A stretch of DNA of 60,000 bases from Takakia lepidozioides (GCA_030704615.1 CM060731.1:74072756-74132755), one strand, 5' to 3'. Positions 32,707 to 43,790 are shown, counted from the first letter of the stretch. Numbers and translations: made by a program. The notes: generated by a model not told the origin, from the sequence alone.

Positions 32707-33446
32707 CTCCCAGCCAAACCATTAGCACAAATGCCAAGCCTCCATTTCCAGCCTTGCTTCAGACGCCGACCACAGTCAAGAGCGAAGGAGCAACTTCCCA
32801 GCCACTGGCAAGCACCCCCCAGGTATCTGACGGCATTACATGGAACCCCAATAGCAGCACCATGTTCAAAGCTGCTCTTCAACAGGTGCTCTCTCCTTCG
32901 CCGATAAACACCAGAGAATGGATTCCTTTTAGTTAAACACCTGACCTTTTCTTCCATGTGCTTTTCAATTTGCAGGTAAACAAGAAAGTTGGAAGACCTC
33001 CAGAATCGCGCGCCATTGGTGATTGGCTGGCTGTAAGTCTAACTTCATGAATTTCTTGTTATTCTCACATTCATGACCTGTACATATACCTAGAATAAGC
33101 ATCTTGACGCCTAAGCAATCTATTATTCACCGTGCAGTCTAGGGCAATCTGGAAGCAATGTCTGCAAATCGGACAATTGTGTATAGAGTCAGGTCTGCTG
33201 GTTTGCCTTATATTCGAGAGTACGAGTTCCGATTGTGTTGTACATGTACCACATGTGCAGAAGACACTGAATTTACCCCTGGATGCGCTGGTCCATGGAG
33301 TGGAGAAGGAAGGCAATGACAGCGAGCAGCTGGTCAGGCAGGTCGACAGTCTTGGGAGTATTATGGCATGGCCGACCTTGTTGTCACCCCTGCACTTAAA
33401 GCGCAGAAAGAGCACCGAGTCCGTCACATCCGTAGACTCTTCATAA
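32707..33446 (+). pseudogene. Three exons of an unidentified gene (C-terminal part)
   Basis: Exon 32707-32885 (acceptor TTGCCAG; ends KAALQQ at CAG/GTGCTC), exon 32976-33032 (TTTGCAG; VNKKVGRPPESRAIGDWLA; GCT/GTAAGT) and exon 33261-33446 (GTGCAG; KTLNLPLDALVHGVEKEGND to a stop after STESVTSVDSS). The first two are in phase and open. The phase into the third is compatible if no exon lies between. The protein is Ser/Thr/Pro-rich early and ends in a basic Ser-rich tail. I do not recognise it. It lies between OSB pieces, so it may be captured. Whether it is expressed cannot be told. Confidence 0.4.
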
Positions 33447-33639
33447 ATTTTTTTCTGCATGAATGTTCGTTCACATGACTTCTACAAGTAGGCTCTCTAG
33501 GATTTGACAATGTTGCATGTGGTCACACTCGCCAGAAATCAGGCTTTGAATGAGGGAGGTTTGCCATCAGGTTGGGCTTGGTATTTTGGTCATTGTCATA
33601 GCCTGGGTTGATTTGTTTAGGGGAAGTATGACTACAAGA

Positions 33640-35016
33640 CACAAGCAGCACACACAAGAGGTCCTTTTGGGTTGATGGTTGGTCAAATCCTCCATGGGTC
33701 ATGACACAAGGTCAAGGACAAGCTCCAGATTTCAAGCTCCAGATTACCTATGATTCCCTGTGGAAGGATAGATACAAGAAACCTGCATGGGTAGATAATC
33801 AACTTGAAGCCGTAGCAGCAGCAGTACAATTGATAAAATCAGGCACTGCTGCTGAAGGCACCTTCTTCAACATATTTCACCCTGTTTTCTCTTCCTATCA
33901 GAATCGGCCCTAAATTTTCATGTTGAATTCTGCAAGTTAGTTGGTTGAGTGAATCTTTTTCTGACCCCAGACAATGGTGGGACAACCGAGGCAAAAAGGT
34001 GAATGCCTATCAGATTACCAGATGTCATTCTGAACACTGCCCCTACCCTGGTGGACATGTATGCCAAATGTGGATGCATCGAGGATGCCAAGGGATCAGT
34101 GTTCAACTCTATGGCTGAACGAGATGTGGTGTCGTGGAGTGCGATGCTTGCAGGGTATGCACAATAGGGGTGCGGGATGGAGGCTCCAACCTTTGAGCAA
34201 ATGCAATGCGTGTGCAAGCCTGGGAGCTCTGGAAAAGGGGAAAGAGGTCCATGGTGACATTGTCAAAGCTGGAATTGTACCAGATGTCATTCTGAACACT
34301 CCCCTGGTGGACATGTATGCCAAATGTGGGTGCATTAAGGATGCAAAGGGAGTTTCCATGGCTGAACGAGATGTGGTGTCGTGGAGTGCGATGCTTGTAG
34401 GGTATGCACAGCAGGGACGTGATATGGAGGCTTTGGAGACCTATGATCAACTGATGGGGGAAGGGGTGAAGCCCGACCACATCACGTTTGTGTACATTTG
34501 CAATGCGTGTGCAAGCCTGTCAGCTCTGGAAAAGGGCAAAGAGGTCCATGGCAACATTGTCAAATCTGCAATTGTATCAAATGTGATTCTGAACAATACC
34601 CTCGTGGACATGTATGAAGGGAGTGTTCGACGGTATGGCTGAACGAGATGTGCTGTCGTGGAGTGTGATGATTGCAGGATATGCACAGCAAGGGCGCTGG
34701 ATGGAGGCTTTGGAGACCTATGAGCAAATGATGTGCGAAGGGGTGAAGCCCGCGCTTTGCATTGCATGATGTTGAGGAAGAGCTTAAAGAATCGTCTCTT
34801 TGCCAACACAATGAGAAGTTGGCCATTGTTTTTGGGCTTATCAACACACCCTCTGGGATGTCTTTGGGGATCATCTAGAATCTTCGGATGTGTGGTGATT
34901 GCCACACAGCCACCAAATTCATCTCAAAGATAGCTAAGCAAGAGATTGTTGTACGGGATGCAAACCGCTTTCACCACTTCCAAAATGGTGTTTGTTCTTG
35001 TGGGGAGTATTGGTGA
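33640..35016 (+). pseudogene. OSB-PPR-DYW chimeric pseudogene
   Basis: An OSB part (33716-33910: DFKLQITYDSLWKDRYKKPA, WVDNQLEAVAAAVQ) and [14 protein letters not shown] (33965-34005) run directly into PPR motifs. These read [38 protein letters not shown] and similar repeats from 34010 to 34735. They end in a DYW-type deaminase tail (34757-35016) with HNEKLAIVFGL, a [10 protein letters not shown] zinc motif, and [18 protein letters not shown] ending EYW. DYW domains carry out organellar RNA C-to-U editing. Internal deletions, frameshifts and a TAG after SLGII make it non-functional. The same OSB-PPR joint is in the CACTA at 11.7 kb, but only this copy keeps the DYW end. Confidence 0.75.
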
Positions 35017-35839
35017 AATGAAATGCTTGTCACCTAATTGAATGTATTGAACTCTGTCAGCTGCGAGTCAGGTTGGACTCCAACAGTGGCAGCAAAGGCG
35101 CACGAAATCTCTTTTTGGAGAGGAATTCTCAACAGTAGGTTTTGAACATAAATGGACCTTGCGAAGGTTGAAACTGTAGAACAAGTTCAGAAACTGTCCT
35201 AGTTGATGAACAGAGGTACAGTGACTGTATATCAGAAAATGGAAACTTTCTTCAGGCCTCTTGCACATCGGGCATTGACAATGTCCTTTTCCTCTCTGCA
35301 TCTGATTATTGTTCAAAGTGAGATTCCACAGCAAGTTTTATGGCAAACAGATTTTTTTAATTAATTTATTAGATTTTATTCTATTTTTAAATAAATAAAC
35401 TTGATATAATATAAAAACATACATATACATATTTGAGGGTATTTTTTAATTATTGAAAAAAGGAAATATACATACAGAAGGGGTACTTTTTTAAAACTAC
35501 AAATTTCTATATATTTACAGGAGGGGGTTTTATAATCTTCAAAATGTATGTACAGAGGGGGTATAAATGATCCAAGGACCCGTATACAGGGGGTTTTTTT
35601 TATTAGGCGGCGAACGTACGTGATACGGACATTTTATAAAGAGTGCACCCCCCAGGATTGGAGGATGCAGTCTTTCCGTCTACAAATGATAGATGTGATA
35701 GTTCCACATGATGTACTGTGAAGACTTTTACTCCTTTGCATGGACGGATTTAAGCGGCATATTTGGACGGATTTAACAGCAATTTAGCTGGTGCACGTTG
35801 GGAACTGCCTCTTTGGGAATGCTTTCATCTTTACTGCAG
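35017..35839. other. Repeat-rich spacer with G-tract segment
   Basis: 35017-35340 is unassigned. 35350-35460 is AT-rich. 35480-35620 repeats runs such as GGAGGGGGTTTTATAA and CAGAGGGGGTATAAATG, and ends near CGTACGTGATACGGA. That resembles, inverted, the starts of the 8845 and 31728 segments. No gene is seen. Confidence 0.45.
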
Positions 35840-36022
35840 GTGTTATACAAACGGAAGCGAGCTACATTTACTTATGAAAGCCCTCTGATTCGGGGTGAAT
35901 CACTCCTGCAACAGATGATATCTCTCTTTCTGCCTGAGCCCAAGTTCCATCCACAGACGCAGAATGAGGAGTCTGGAAAGAACTGGTTAATTGCCTCACA
36001 CATTCCGTTCTGTAACTTCTGA
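35840..36022 (+). CDS. Terminal exon of an unidentified gene
   Basis: After acceptor TTTACTGCAG a 60-codon open stretch reads VLYKRKRATFTYESPLIRGE, then SLLQQMISLFLPEPKFHPQT and NWLIASHIPFCNF before TGA. The composition is that of a folded protein. I do not recognise the family and found no other exon. It may be the remnant of a host gene or captured DNA. Confidence 0.35.
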   Translation: MLYKRKRATFTYESPLIRGESLLQQMISLFLPEPKFHPQTQNEESGKNWLIASHIPFCNF

Positions 36023-36554
36023 ATAGTGCCAGATGAGCAATTTGACGTGATGCATGCGAATCTTAATCCAATAGAGCTGCATTTACTACTCACGATTTTG
36101 AGATTTGAGAAAACTGAATGATAGCACTTCAGAATTCCTAGAATGTTTAGATCTTCCTCACTAGCCCGTAACTTCTTTGGACGGGCGTGCATTGGTAGGA
36201 CTTTGCCCCCAAAAGCTTTAATTGTTGGTTAGTAATTGTGGGGTAATTGTTCACTTGTCTTTCCTTCTGCCGCAGGGGAGGTGTGTTGTGCTAATCACGA
36301 CGTACATCTTGAAACTGATAAATCTCAGCCTGTGTCATATCTACAACTCAAGAATTGATTAAAAAATAATGCCTCGAAGTACTCTAGCCACAGTGACAGC
36401 ACAGATCACATCCACTTTGGTACTGAAAGTGGAAGGATCACAGCTCGTCGTTCTAAAACATTGTACATGAGGAACAACATCTATAGCCTAGAGAGTCGCA
36501 CTCCTTGCAACTTCCAAATCTAAGTTCAAATCCGTGATGTTTCAGTGATGTTTT
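36023..36554. other. Unassigned spacer
   Basis: No convincing coding content. A CTAAGTTCAAATCCGTGAT string near 36522 resembles a pol III B box, without a clear partner. Confidence 0.35.
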
Positions 36555-37256
36555 GTGCGTAGCAACAAGCCTGTCAGATTGTGTTCAAAGATGGCTAATG
36601 AGAGGGGAAGCTACAAATTATCAGCAACCATAGCTGGGAAATATGCACCATTGGTACTAAGGAATCGCATGCTTCATGAGCAAACTCCGAAATCAGAATT
36701 CTCTCATAGACGAGAAGCATGGGCGAGTAATATTGATTTGTGGGTGGATGGATCTTTGTATCCACACAACCCCGTTGACGGCAAACGTCCACAATTTCGG
36801 ACAGTGAGCGAGTTTCTAGAATTTACTGGGGATGGCAAGAGCGGCCTACTGGGTTACTCTGAAAATCTTGCCGCAAATCATACAAGAATTGAATTGAATT
36901 TCGTTGAGGCTCAGAAAGAGATATTGTCGTTGCGTGAGCTGGTCAGGAGATTGCAAGATTCAGATGAGGAGAGAGAGAGACTCTTACAATTCAGCAACAC
37001 AGAAACGTCTCGTAGACAAAGAGTAGAGGAAGAAAATGGTCAGATTATGTTAGCAAGTGAATCGTTGAAAGTGGAGGTATCAGCTCTGAAAGAGCAATAT
37101 CACAGCATGAAGGCATCTTACGATGAGTGTTTAGGCCGCCTGAACGTTGATGTACTGAGCTCCAATGAGCGTGATCAAATGGAGATAGAATTTTGGATAG
37201 AGATAGAATTCGCTCAAAGAAGAGCACAAAAGAAAATTGGATTCGATTTGCTCTGA
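36555..37256 (+). CDS. Coiled-coil protein of unknown function
   Basis: A 233-codon frame. The N-terminal 110 residues look folded (GSYKLSATIAGKYAPLVLRN, WVDGSLYPHNPVDGKRPQFR, TVSEFLEFTGDGKSG). From about residue 115 a long heptad-type helix follows (FVEAQKEILSLRELVRRLQD, EEERERLL-type, VEEENGQIMLASESLKVEVS), ending at TGA. The ATG at 36591 (MANERGSYK) may be the real start, since it follows a splice-like region. I do not recognise the family. It lies just upstream, in the same direction, of the transposase-like relic at 37.4-39.2 kb and could be a second gene of that element. Confidence 0.45.
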   Translation: MRSNKPVRLCSKMANERGSYKLSATIAGKYAPLVLRNRMLHEQTPKSEFSHRREAWASNIDLWVDGSLYPHNPVDGKRPQFRTVSEFLEFTGDGKSGLLGYSENLAANHTRIELNFVEAQKEILSLRELVRRLQDSDEERERLLQFSNTETSRRQRVEEENGQIMLASESLKVEVSALKEQYHSMKASYDECLGRLNVDVLSSNERDQMEIEFWIEIEFAQRRAQKKIGFDLL

Positions 37257-37359
37257 GCTACGCAGAACCAAGGCGACCTTGAAGCGACGGGAATTGAGGA
37301 TGGAAAAAATGGTGAGGACTTCCTATGGGTAAAGGGGTGTCGTCAGACCAAGGAAGGAT

Positions 37360-39171
37360 GTGGCTGAATTGGCGCCTAATGGTGGTCATACAAAACGTTT
37401 GAGGCGTTTAGCAAGAGCTATCATTGCCCCAGCTACTGCGAGAGAAATTCAAAGTGCAAATGCAACCCAGGGAACGAGAAATCGCTTGTGTGGAAGTAAA
37501 GAGACACAAGTGCAGACTGCGAAGGTGTTCGCCTCTATGTTGTCCCAGACATAAATTAAGTCAATGTGCGAATCAGCGAAGTTGAGCAAAGTTGGTGTGC
37601 ATATGGCCAACTACTACTTGGATAAGATTGGGGAGAAAGTAGGAGCAAATGAGATTCTAGAAACTTGCGATCGGCAAGGTATAATGCACAATGGATATGG
37701 AGCCATCTATAAAAAGTTCAAAATGTCTGCCAAAGCTTCTGGTCGGAGCCTTCGCATTGGTTGCTTGCCAAATCCTCATAAGGTGTCATTGCTTCGGAAA
37801 GCGTTGAGTCTCAAGCTACATGAGTATGTCGGCGAATACTACTGCATCAACAATAGCCTTGAGATTCCAGCCACTGCCAAGTCAAAGAGCAAAGAGCCTG
37901 TCAGAATAGCGCTCAATCATAATAATTCCATCTTTGTCGATGTGGAACAAGTGCAACGCACAATGGTCGAGCTCTACGGCATCACACCCGCAGGTAACAC
38001 CTTAATTTTGTAGTGTTGCAAGAGATGTAGGGTAAAGCTTCTGATAGGAATCGATTGATTAAACACTTGGGGATTGTAGCAACTCCCCACAACATCTTAA
38101 GTTCTCTTGACCTACAGATTTATTGAGGATTGGGCATTGAGGACCTGGGCATTGAGGATTTGGCTGTGTTTGGTTTCAAAATTGCAGGGACACCCTCTTA
38201 TTTTTGTCATCAAACTAGATGAAGCTGAAATTGTGCACGCTCAAAAGATGGAGAGAGTGTCTCTAATACTGATGAACCGGGCTTTGAATACTACGATTGA
38301 GCCAAACAGTGAACAATTCTTCTCAGTTCAGTCAGAGAGGGAGATTTGGCCCATCGCTTCATTCCAAGTGGTGCGGAAAACCTATGAAACATTGAGTTGG
38401 GTCTTCTCGCAAATTATCATTCCTGCGTTGATTCAAGCACAGGAGCAAGGACAGCCACTGGATGTCCCTGGTATTGGATCCTTTCAGGTGGAATGGCATA
38501 TGGCGGCAGATATGAAGACAATAAAAGTGATGTACAACTTGGGAGCTGGAGCAAATAGCTTACACAGTTGCATCTACTGCAACCAAGAATGCATGAAGCC
38601 TGTAGTGGGCACCATTGCACAAGCCCAAGCAGCCATAAAGAAACGAACCAAGTACACTTGGAATGAAGGGTTGTTTTTAAGGAAAGTGGCAACGCAACCA
38701 CTCACAGGGGGTGCAACTTCAGGACGTTGGAAGCCCATTTTGCCCATACCACTGGACAGAGTCTACATATGTACCCTACATGCTTTCAATCGAGTGATTG
38801 AAAAGATTGTTCACTTGCATTTCATTCATATTTAGACAATTCGTGACAAAGCTCTCCAAAAATTGGCCGTTGATGAGATGCAGAAGTTGTTGTCACTCAC
38901 GGGTGCCCATAGAGGGAATGTTCAAATTTTTAAGGACGAAGATTTGTCTCGGAGGGCAAACAATGTCCCAAACAAGCCCTTTTTTAGTGGAGCCTATGCA
39001 TTGAAGCTTTTCAAGGACAATCCTGTTGCCATAGAGCCTCGGAAGTTATATGTTGATGCCGTGAATGCAGAAAAGAACAGAATGAATAATGGAGCAGCAC
39101 GAAGAGAGAGATTGGAGCAGTGGCATGCCTTGGATCGACTGCGGCCCTATTTCAATGGTCTCAGATTTGAG
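37360..39171 (+). pseudogene. Transposase-like gene relic (ADMKTIK / CIYC type)
   Basis: 37360-37554 is a small basic frame. 37564-37993 reads VGVHMANYYLDKIGEKVGAN, GYGAIYKKFKMS and LSLKLHEYVGEYYC, and ends at donor CCGCAG/GTAACA. Exon 38188-39171 (acceptor ATTGCAG, donor TTTGAG/GTTAGC) has FVIKLDEAEIVHAQKMERVS, VPGIGSFQVEWHMAADMKTI, YNLGAGANSLHSCIYCNQEC, THAFNRVIEK-like LHAFNRVIEK and IFKDEDLSRRANNVPNKPFF. The acidic ADMK followed by a CxxC knuckle resembles DDE transposases with a GDLK...CxWC signature. That assignment is inference. A TAG at 38833 stands for an expected residue (probably Trp) in mid-exon, so this copy is dead. Confidence 0.5.
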
Positions 39172-39417
39172 GTTAGCTATTTCATGAGCATGAGCGGCAT
39201 GAGCGGAGTAGTAAGACAATCGGTTTTCATGAGCAGAAGTACAAATTCTGCAAATAAAAACATTAAAAAATATTATTTTAATGGGATGTGTCAGAAAGGG
39301 GAAAAAAAACAAAAAAAAAACCAATATAATATTCATTGTTTGAAGTAGAAATTGTAGTTTTGAGAGCCGTGCTCATGATATTTTGTCTTCTGCTCATGCG
39401 AATTCCGAGCGACATCT

Positions 39418-39665
39418 GCAAAAATGGCGCCAAATTTCGCGGTAATAGGTTTTGCAAGCAGAAAAATCGGCGACGTATTGCGCGGTAATAGGTGACTCCA
39501 GCGAAAAATGGTGCCGAATTTCGCGGTTATAGGTCCCAACTTCATTGAAGTGTAAGCCCAAAATTTGGAAATGTGGCGCCGAATTTCGGTACATGGTGTC
39601 GGGCATTGCACAAATGTTGGGCAGTTCTGGGCCATGTAACTGGAAATTCGGTGCCATTTTTCCAG
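39418..39665. repeat. GGCGCC-type repeat, degenerate cluster
   Basis: Four related cores: AATGGCGCCAAATTTCGCGG, AATCGGCGACGTATTGCGCG, AATGGTGCCGAATTTCGCGG and GTGGCGCCGAATTTCGG, about 70 bases apart, the first three each followed by a TAATAGGT / TTATAGGT tail. A fifth inverted core (GGAAATTCGGTGCCATTTTT) is at 39640-39660. They lie just downstream of the minus-strand transposase relic. Confidence 0.7.
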
Positions 39666-39775
39666 AAATGGCCCCCTCAATTGCAACTGTTGGAACTCAG
39701 GGACGAAGCAGCCTGCAATGGCTGGGTCTGAGGAACTGGAAATGAGTAGGCCGGGACGTCTGTGCGTTGCACCAT

Positions 39776-42130
39776 TCAAAATCCTGCTGCAGAAATAGCA
39801 TCCGCCTCATTCTGAGAGATGTTGCAACCCGGTGCAACAGGCCAGACGCCCGGAGGCTCCGGCATTCCCTGAATCCCGTACTTGGGCTTGCCAAATACAC
39901 AGGTCATTATGTCGTGCCTACAAAACCAAAACGTCTGCGTTGTGGCGTGAGAGAATGTGGGAGTCAAAAATCTGCCGCTGAAACAAGGTGCAAGTACAAC
40001 ACCGTGTGGGTTCCTCCGAATCATCTCACCACAGCGTGCTCTCGTATCCACCCGGATGGCGCAGCACTTCCCTCGAAATGCCGGCAATGTCATTGCAATT
40101 CTCCACTGTGACTCCGACACTCTTGTCTCCACAATGGGTATGTTGTACTGCGTTACTACAGATGGCTCGTTATGTTCCTTGGGCACGTGCCCTTTGCTCA
40201 AAGGAGATGGCGATCTTGAACGTGCAGGAATTGCGGTGCTCGACGAGACCTCCTCGGGCAACATCACGGGACCACGAGGGAGCGTGCGAATATTCTTGTC
40301 AGCTCGCCATGAATCCTCTTCTCCGCCAGGTTCCTCGTCAAGTCTTCGTCTCACTGGACGGGTGTGAACATCTTCTTCCAAGTGTTGGCCTCTTCGAAGC
40401 AATGGCGTGTCCCGAAGGCCCTCTCGCAAGGTTGCCGCCCACTTGCGAGGATTCTTAGATCTGGAGGCAGTCCGCATCAGCATTTCCTGCCTGTCCGGCC
40501 CCAAGCCCCACTGTTTCCCTTTCAATAACTCGTTGTACCTGCATTGTTGCATAATTGACCTGACAATGTCCTCCGTTGTGGCAGTGAGGATGTCCACCAG
40601 ATGCGCCGCAGAGGAGGCACGCCAGGAAGAATGTACTGATTCGGCCATGTTTGTTGTCGACATGTCGGTGTCGGAGTCCAGACACATTTCTTGCACATGC
40701 ACATATTGAGGTTACAAGCAAGTTACAAAGAACGAGTAGCATAATATTCAACGTGACGCGAATTCGTCCAACTCACCTCCCGCATATAGTTGTCGAACTG
40801 GATGAAACGATAATGCCACCATGCTAGCCAACTGATCATTGCTCCCTCGTCTGATTTCTTTACAGCACCTGACGTTGTCCACCAAGCCCGTATACATGCA
40901 AATTGTGTCTCTGCATCATCCAAGGTGGGAGCACGCTTCCATGCAAGACACATGGAACGGTGCTCCTCTCTGAAATCTGGCGCCACGAGCCGGGTTGTGT
41001 ACTGCGACAAGCTCTGCAGAAAATGGAACCCACAAGATCTCTCATTGCCTTCCATCGGAACATTGGGGTCTTCCCTGTACACCCTTCGGATGGCAGCCCA
41101 ATTTGCTTGTGCGTTGTCCGCCATGAAACCACGGAAATTGGGAGGGGGCAATCCCGCCCTGGCCATCTTTTTGTTTATTCCCTGCCAAAGAAGCATCTCC
41201 GATTGTGTGTCCTCTCCTTTCATCTCACAAATAGCAATTGTCATTAGCATCCTGCAGTGGGTGTCGTAGGCATGTGCAGCCATTGTCACCCACTGGTGAT
41301 TTGTAATTCGTTTGATATGGTCGAACATGACCCAACTGTTTGACAAGTCCCCACTCATCATCCGGTCAACCAGTTCGACGCCGCTGCCAGGCCCACACGT
41401 GGACATTTTGAATACCAAACAACAATCTGCCTCAGTCCCTTGTCCATGAAACCTACTTCCATGAATGTAGTCATATCCACATCGTCGCTTCACCTCCAGA
41501 ATGGAGTGCATATCCGAGCCACGCCCAATTTTCTGTTTGCAGGAGACAATGTGATTTCGGACATTCGGTGAACAGACGTGGGACACCGACTCCAGCAATG
41601 CCTCCATTTCCTTCTCATCGAGAGGAACTCTGTCGGAGCCGTCTTCCGACAGTGCCTGATCTCCAGGATGATCTCGGAACTTCCATGATCTCGTCGGAGT
41701 CGGACAGGTTGTGAACAACCCGGTTCTCGCTCATCTTTATTGATGGGTTCGGCTCTGGATTTACTTCGTTGCGGACTTCTCTCTTTGAGGTACCCACTCT
41801 CTGATTCGCGGATTGTTTCGTGGAAGGCGGCAGGATAGAAGGCGCATTTGGCGGGCAAATGAAGTCCCCAACAGCCCTGTATATGACGTTGTCCGATAGT
41901 GGAACTCGCCATTCCCTGCCGTCGCCGAAATCATCGTGGAGCACAACAATACTTTTGACTACAACTCCGTTTGAATCCTTCCTTTCCTCCAAAAATACCG
42001 ACCCCGGTTTCAGGTGGTATCGAACGCAGAGATATTTCTCCATCACCCGGCAGATCTCCCCTCTGCACGGAAATGTAGCTCTATGCTCGTGAGGAGGGCA
42101 GTACACTATAGCGCTCGGGTTTTCTGCCAT
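39776..42130 (-). pseudogene. MULE-like DDE transposase gene, frameshifted
   Basis: Minus-strand gene. The start ATG at 42130 is in a good context (CCCATGGCAG). It encodes VYCPPHEHRATFPCRGEICR and WRVPLSDNVIYRAVGD, and a frameshift near 41680 leads to VPLDEKEMEALLESVSHVC. The core at 41718-40723 has HQWVTMAAHAYDTHCRMLMT, FMADNAQANWAAIRRVY and CGFHFLQSLSQYT, the D...D...C/H layout of Mutator-like and related transposases. After a likely intron (donor CGGGAG/GTGAGT) the last exon begins MSTTNMAESVHSSWRAS, a typical post-catalytic signature. It ends with Cys-rich sequence and a stop at 39776. The frameshift makes it inactive. GGCGCC repeats flank it on both sides. Confidence 0.6.
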
Positions 42131-42540
42131 GGGAGTTGTGCATACAAGACTGCCAAGACGGCGTTCGGACAAGCGCCCTGGGAGAAGGGGGGATGCAACG
42201 AGGGGAAGGAATGCAGGGCTGATTTTTGCAAGCGACGAAGCCTATTCACGAATCCGGGGAGCCCACTCTCCCGAAAATCCACTGTCAGAGAGTTAATGAA
42301 CCTTGTCTGCGGAATGCGGCCCCTAGCCTTTGCGCAATAACTGCCAACGGTATGCAATCAGAAGGTATATGACTTGTGCAGATGCGCTGCGCAAACCAAT
42401 CATTACGGCGTCTGACAAGAAGCGTGGGGGCGCGAGCGTGCAAGCACCTTCCCCATGGACAGAGGGAACTGACAGAGGTGGCATTCCAGTGGGTCTGATT
42501 ACAAGATTGAGTGCCAGAACCTCGCCGCCAAAAGTCAACA

Positions 42541-43400
42541 TACAACAGCGGCGCCGAATTTGCATCCGAGGCCGGTCGGACGATTTCGTCTCAAGGGTGA
42601 GTCGGTCACCTGGCCGACAGAGAACATCACCCGGATGGAAAAACGGCGCCAAATTTCCATCCGAGGCCCGTTGGATGAAGTCGTTTCGGGGGGAGAGGGC
42701 GACACCTGGCCGACAGAGAACATCCCCCGGATGGAAAAACGGTGCCGAATTTCCATCCGAGGCCCGTTGGATGAAGTCATCTCGGGGGGAGAGGCCGACA
42801 CCTGGCTGACTGAGATCATCCCCCGGATGGAAAAACGGCGCCGAATTTCCATCGGAGGCCAGCCGGATGAAGTCGTTTCGGGGGGAGAGGCCGACACCTA
42901 GCCGACTGAGATCATCCCCCGGATGGAAAAACGGCGCCGAATTTCCATCCGAGGCCGGCCAGATGAAGTCGTTTTGGGGGGAGAGGCCGACACCTGCTCG
43001 ACAGAGAACATCGCCGGATGGAAAAACGGCGCCAAATTTCCATCCGAGGCCGATACCTGGCCGACAGAGAACATCCCCCGGATGGAAAAACGGCGCCGAA
43101 TTTCCATCGGAGGCCGGCCGGATGAAGTCGTTTCGGGGGGAGAGGCCGACACCTGGTCGACTGAGATCATCCCCTGGATGGAAAAACAGCGCTGAATTTC
43201 CATCCGAGGCCCGTTGGATAAAGTCGTTCGGGGGGAGAGGCCGAAACCTGGCCGACTCAGAACATCCCCCGGATGGAAAAACGGCGCCGAATTTCCATCC
43301 GAGGCCCGTTGGATAAAGTCGTCCCGGGGGGAGAGGCCGAAACCTGGCCAACTCAGATCATCCCCCGGATGGAAAAACGGCGCCGAATTTCCATCCGAGG
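42541..43400. repeat. 96-bp tandem array with GGCGCC palindrome
   Basis: GGATGG(A)AAAACGGCGCC starts at about 42633, 42729, 42825, 42921, 43016, 43080, 43176, 43271 and 43367. The spacing is 96 bases apart from 95s and one 64-base short copy. Each core reads GGATGGAAAAACGGCGCCGA then ATTTCCATCC, nearly self-complementary. Because 96 is a multiple of three, long open frames arise on both strands (342 codons on the minus strand) as 32-residue repeats. These are by-products, not genes. Confidence 0.9.
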
Positions 43401-43606
43401 CCCGTAAGATGAAGCCCGTATCGGCACTTCTTCAACAATTTATAGTCGTTGCATCAAGTTTTTCGCGTTTTTTTGTATGGCTACACACTAAACTTGGAGT
43501 TTTTTGCCTACAGGCCACATTTCGCACGTTATTCCCACCATTCTGGTCCGCTAAAGACAAATTCGTTGCCGGTTTTCCATCGATGAGGTGGACCGAATTA
43601 CCTGCA

Positions 43607-43790
43607 GGATGGAAATTCGGCGCCGGATTTCCATCCGTCCGCGCTCCGAATTACCTGCAGGATGGAAATTTGGCGCCAGATTTCCATCCGGCGTCTCCTG
43701 GATGAGAATTGCTCGGGCGGAGGGAGGGCCTCGTTGTGTCATACTTCATCCGTTGGATGAAAATTCGGCGCCGATTTTTTCCATCCAGCG
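43607..43790. repeat. Further GGCGCC palindromes outside the array
   Basis: 43607-43636 is a 30-base palindrome with one mismatched pair (GGATGGAAATTCGGCGCC, then GGATTTCCATCC). Similar cores are at about 43659-43689 (GGAAATTTGGCGCCAGATTT) and 43755-43785 (AAATTCGGCGCCGATTTTTT). Confidence 0.8.

Noticed and set aside
39333-39779. Minus-strand frame across the GGCGCC cluster at 39.4-39.7 kb
   Set aside because: It translates repeat sequence and shows no protein family. It lies downstream of the transposase stop.
42323-43351. 342-codon minus-strand open frame and several long plus-strand frames
   Set aside because: They are the 96-bp tandem repeat read through. The period is a multiple of three, so stops are absent in many frames; residues repeat every 32 positions on both strands.
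42541-43400. CRISPR-like look of a regular repeat array
   Set aside because: The spacing is regular but the intervening sequences are also repeats of each other. There are no unique spacers, and the genome is eukaryotic.
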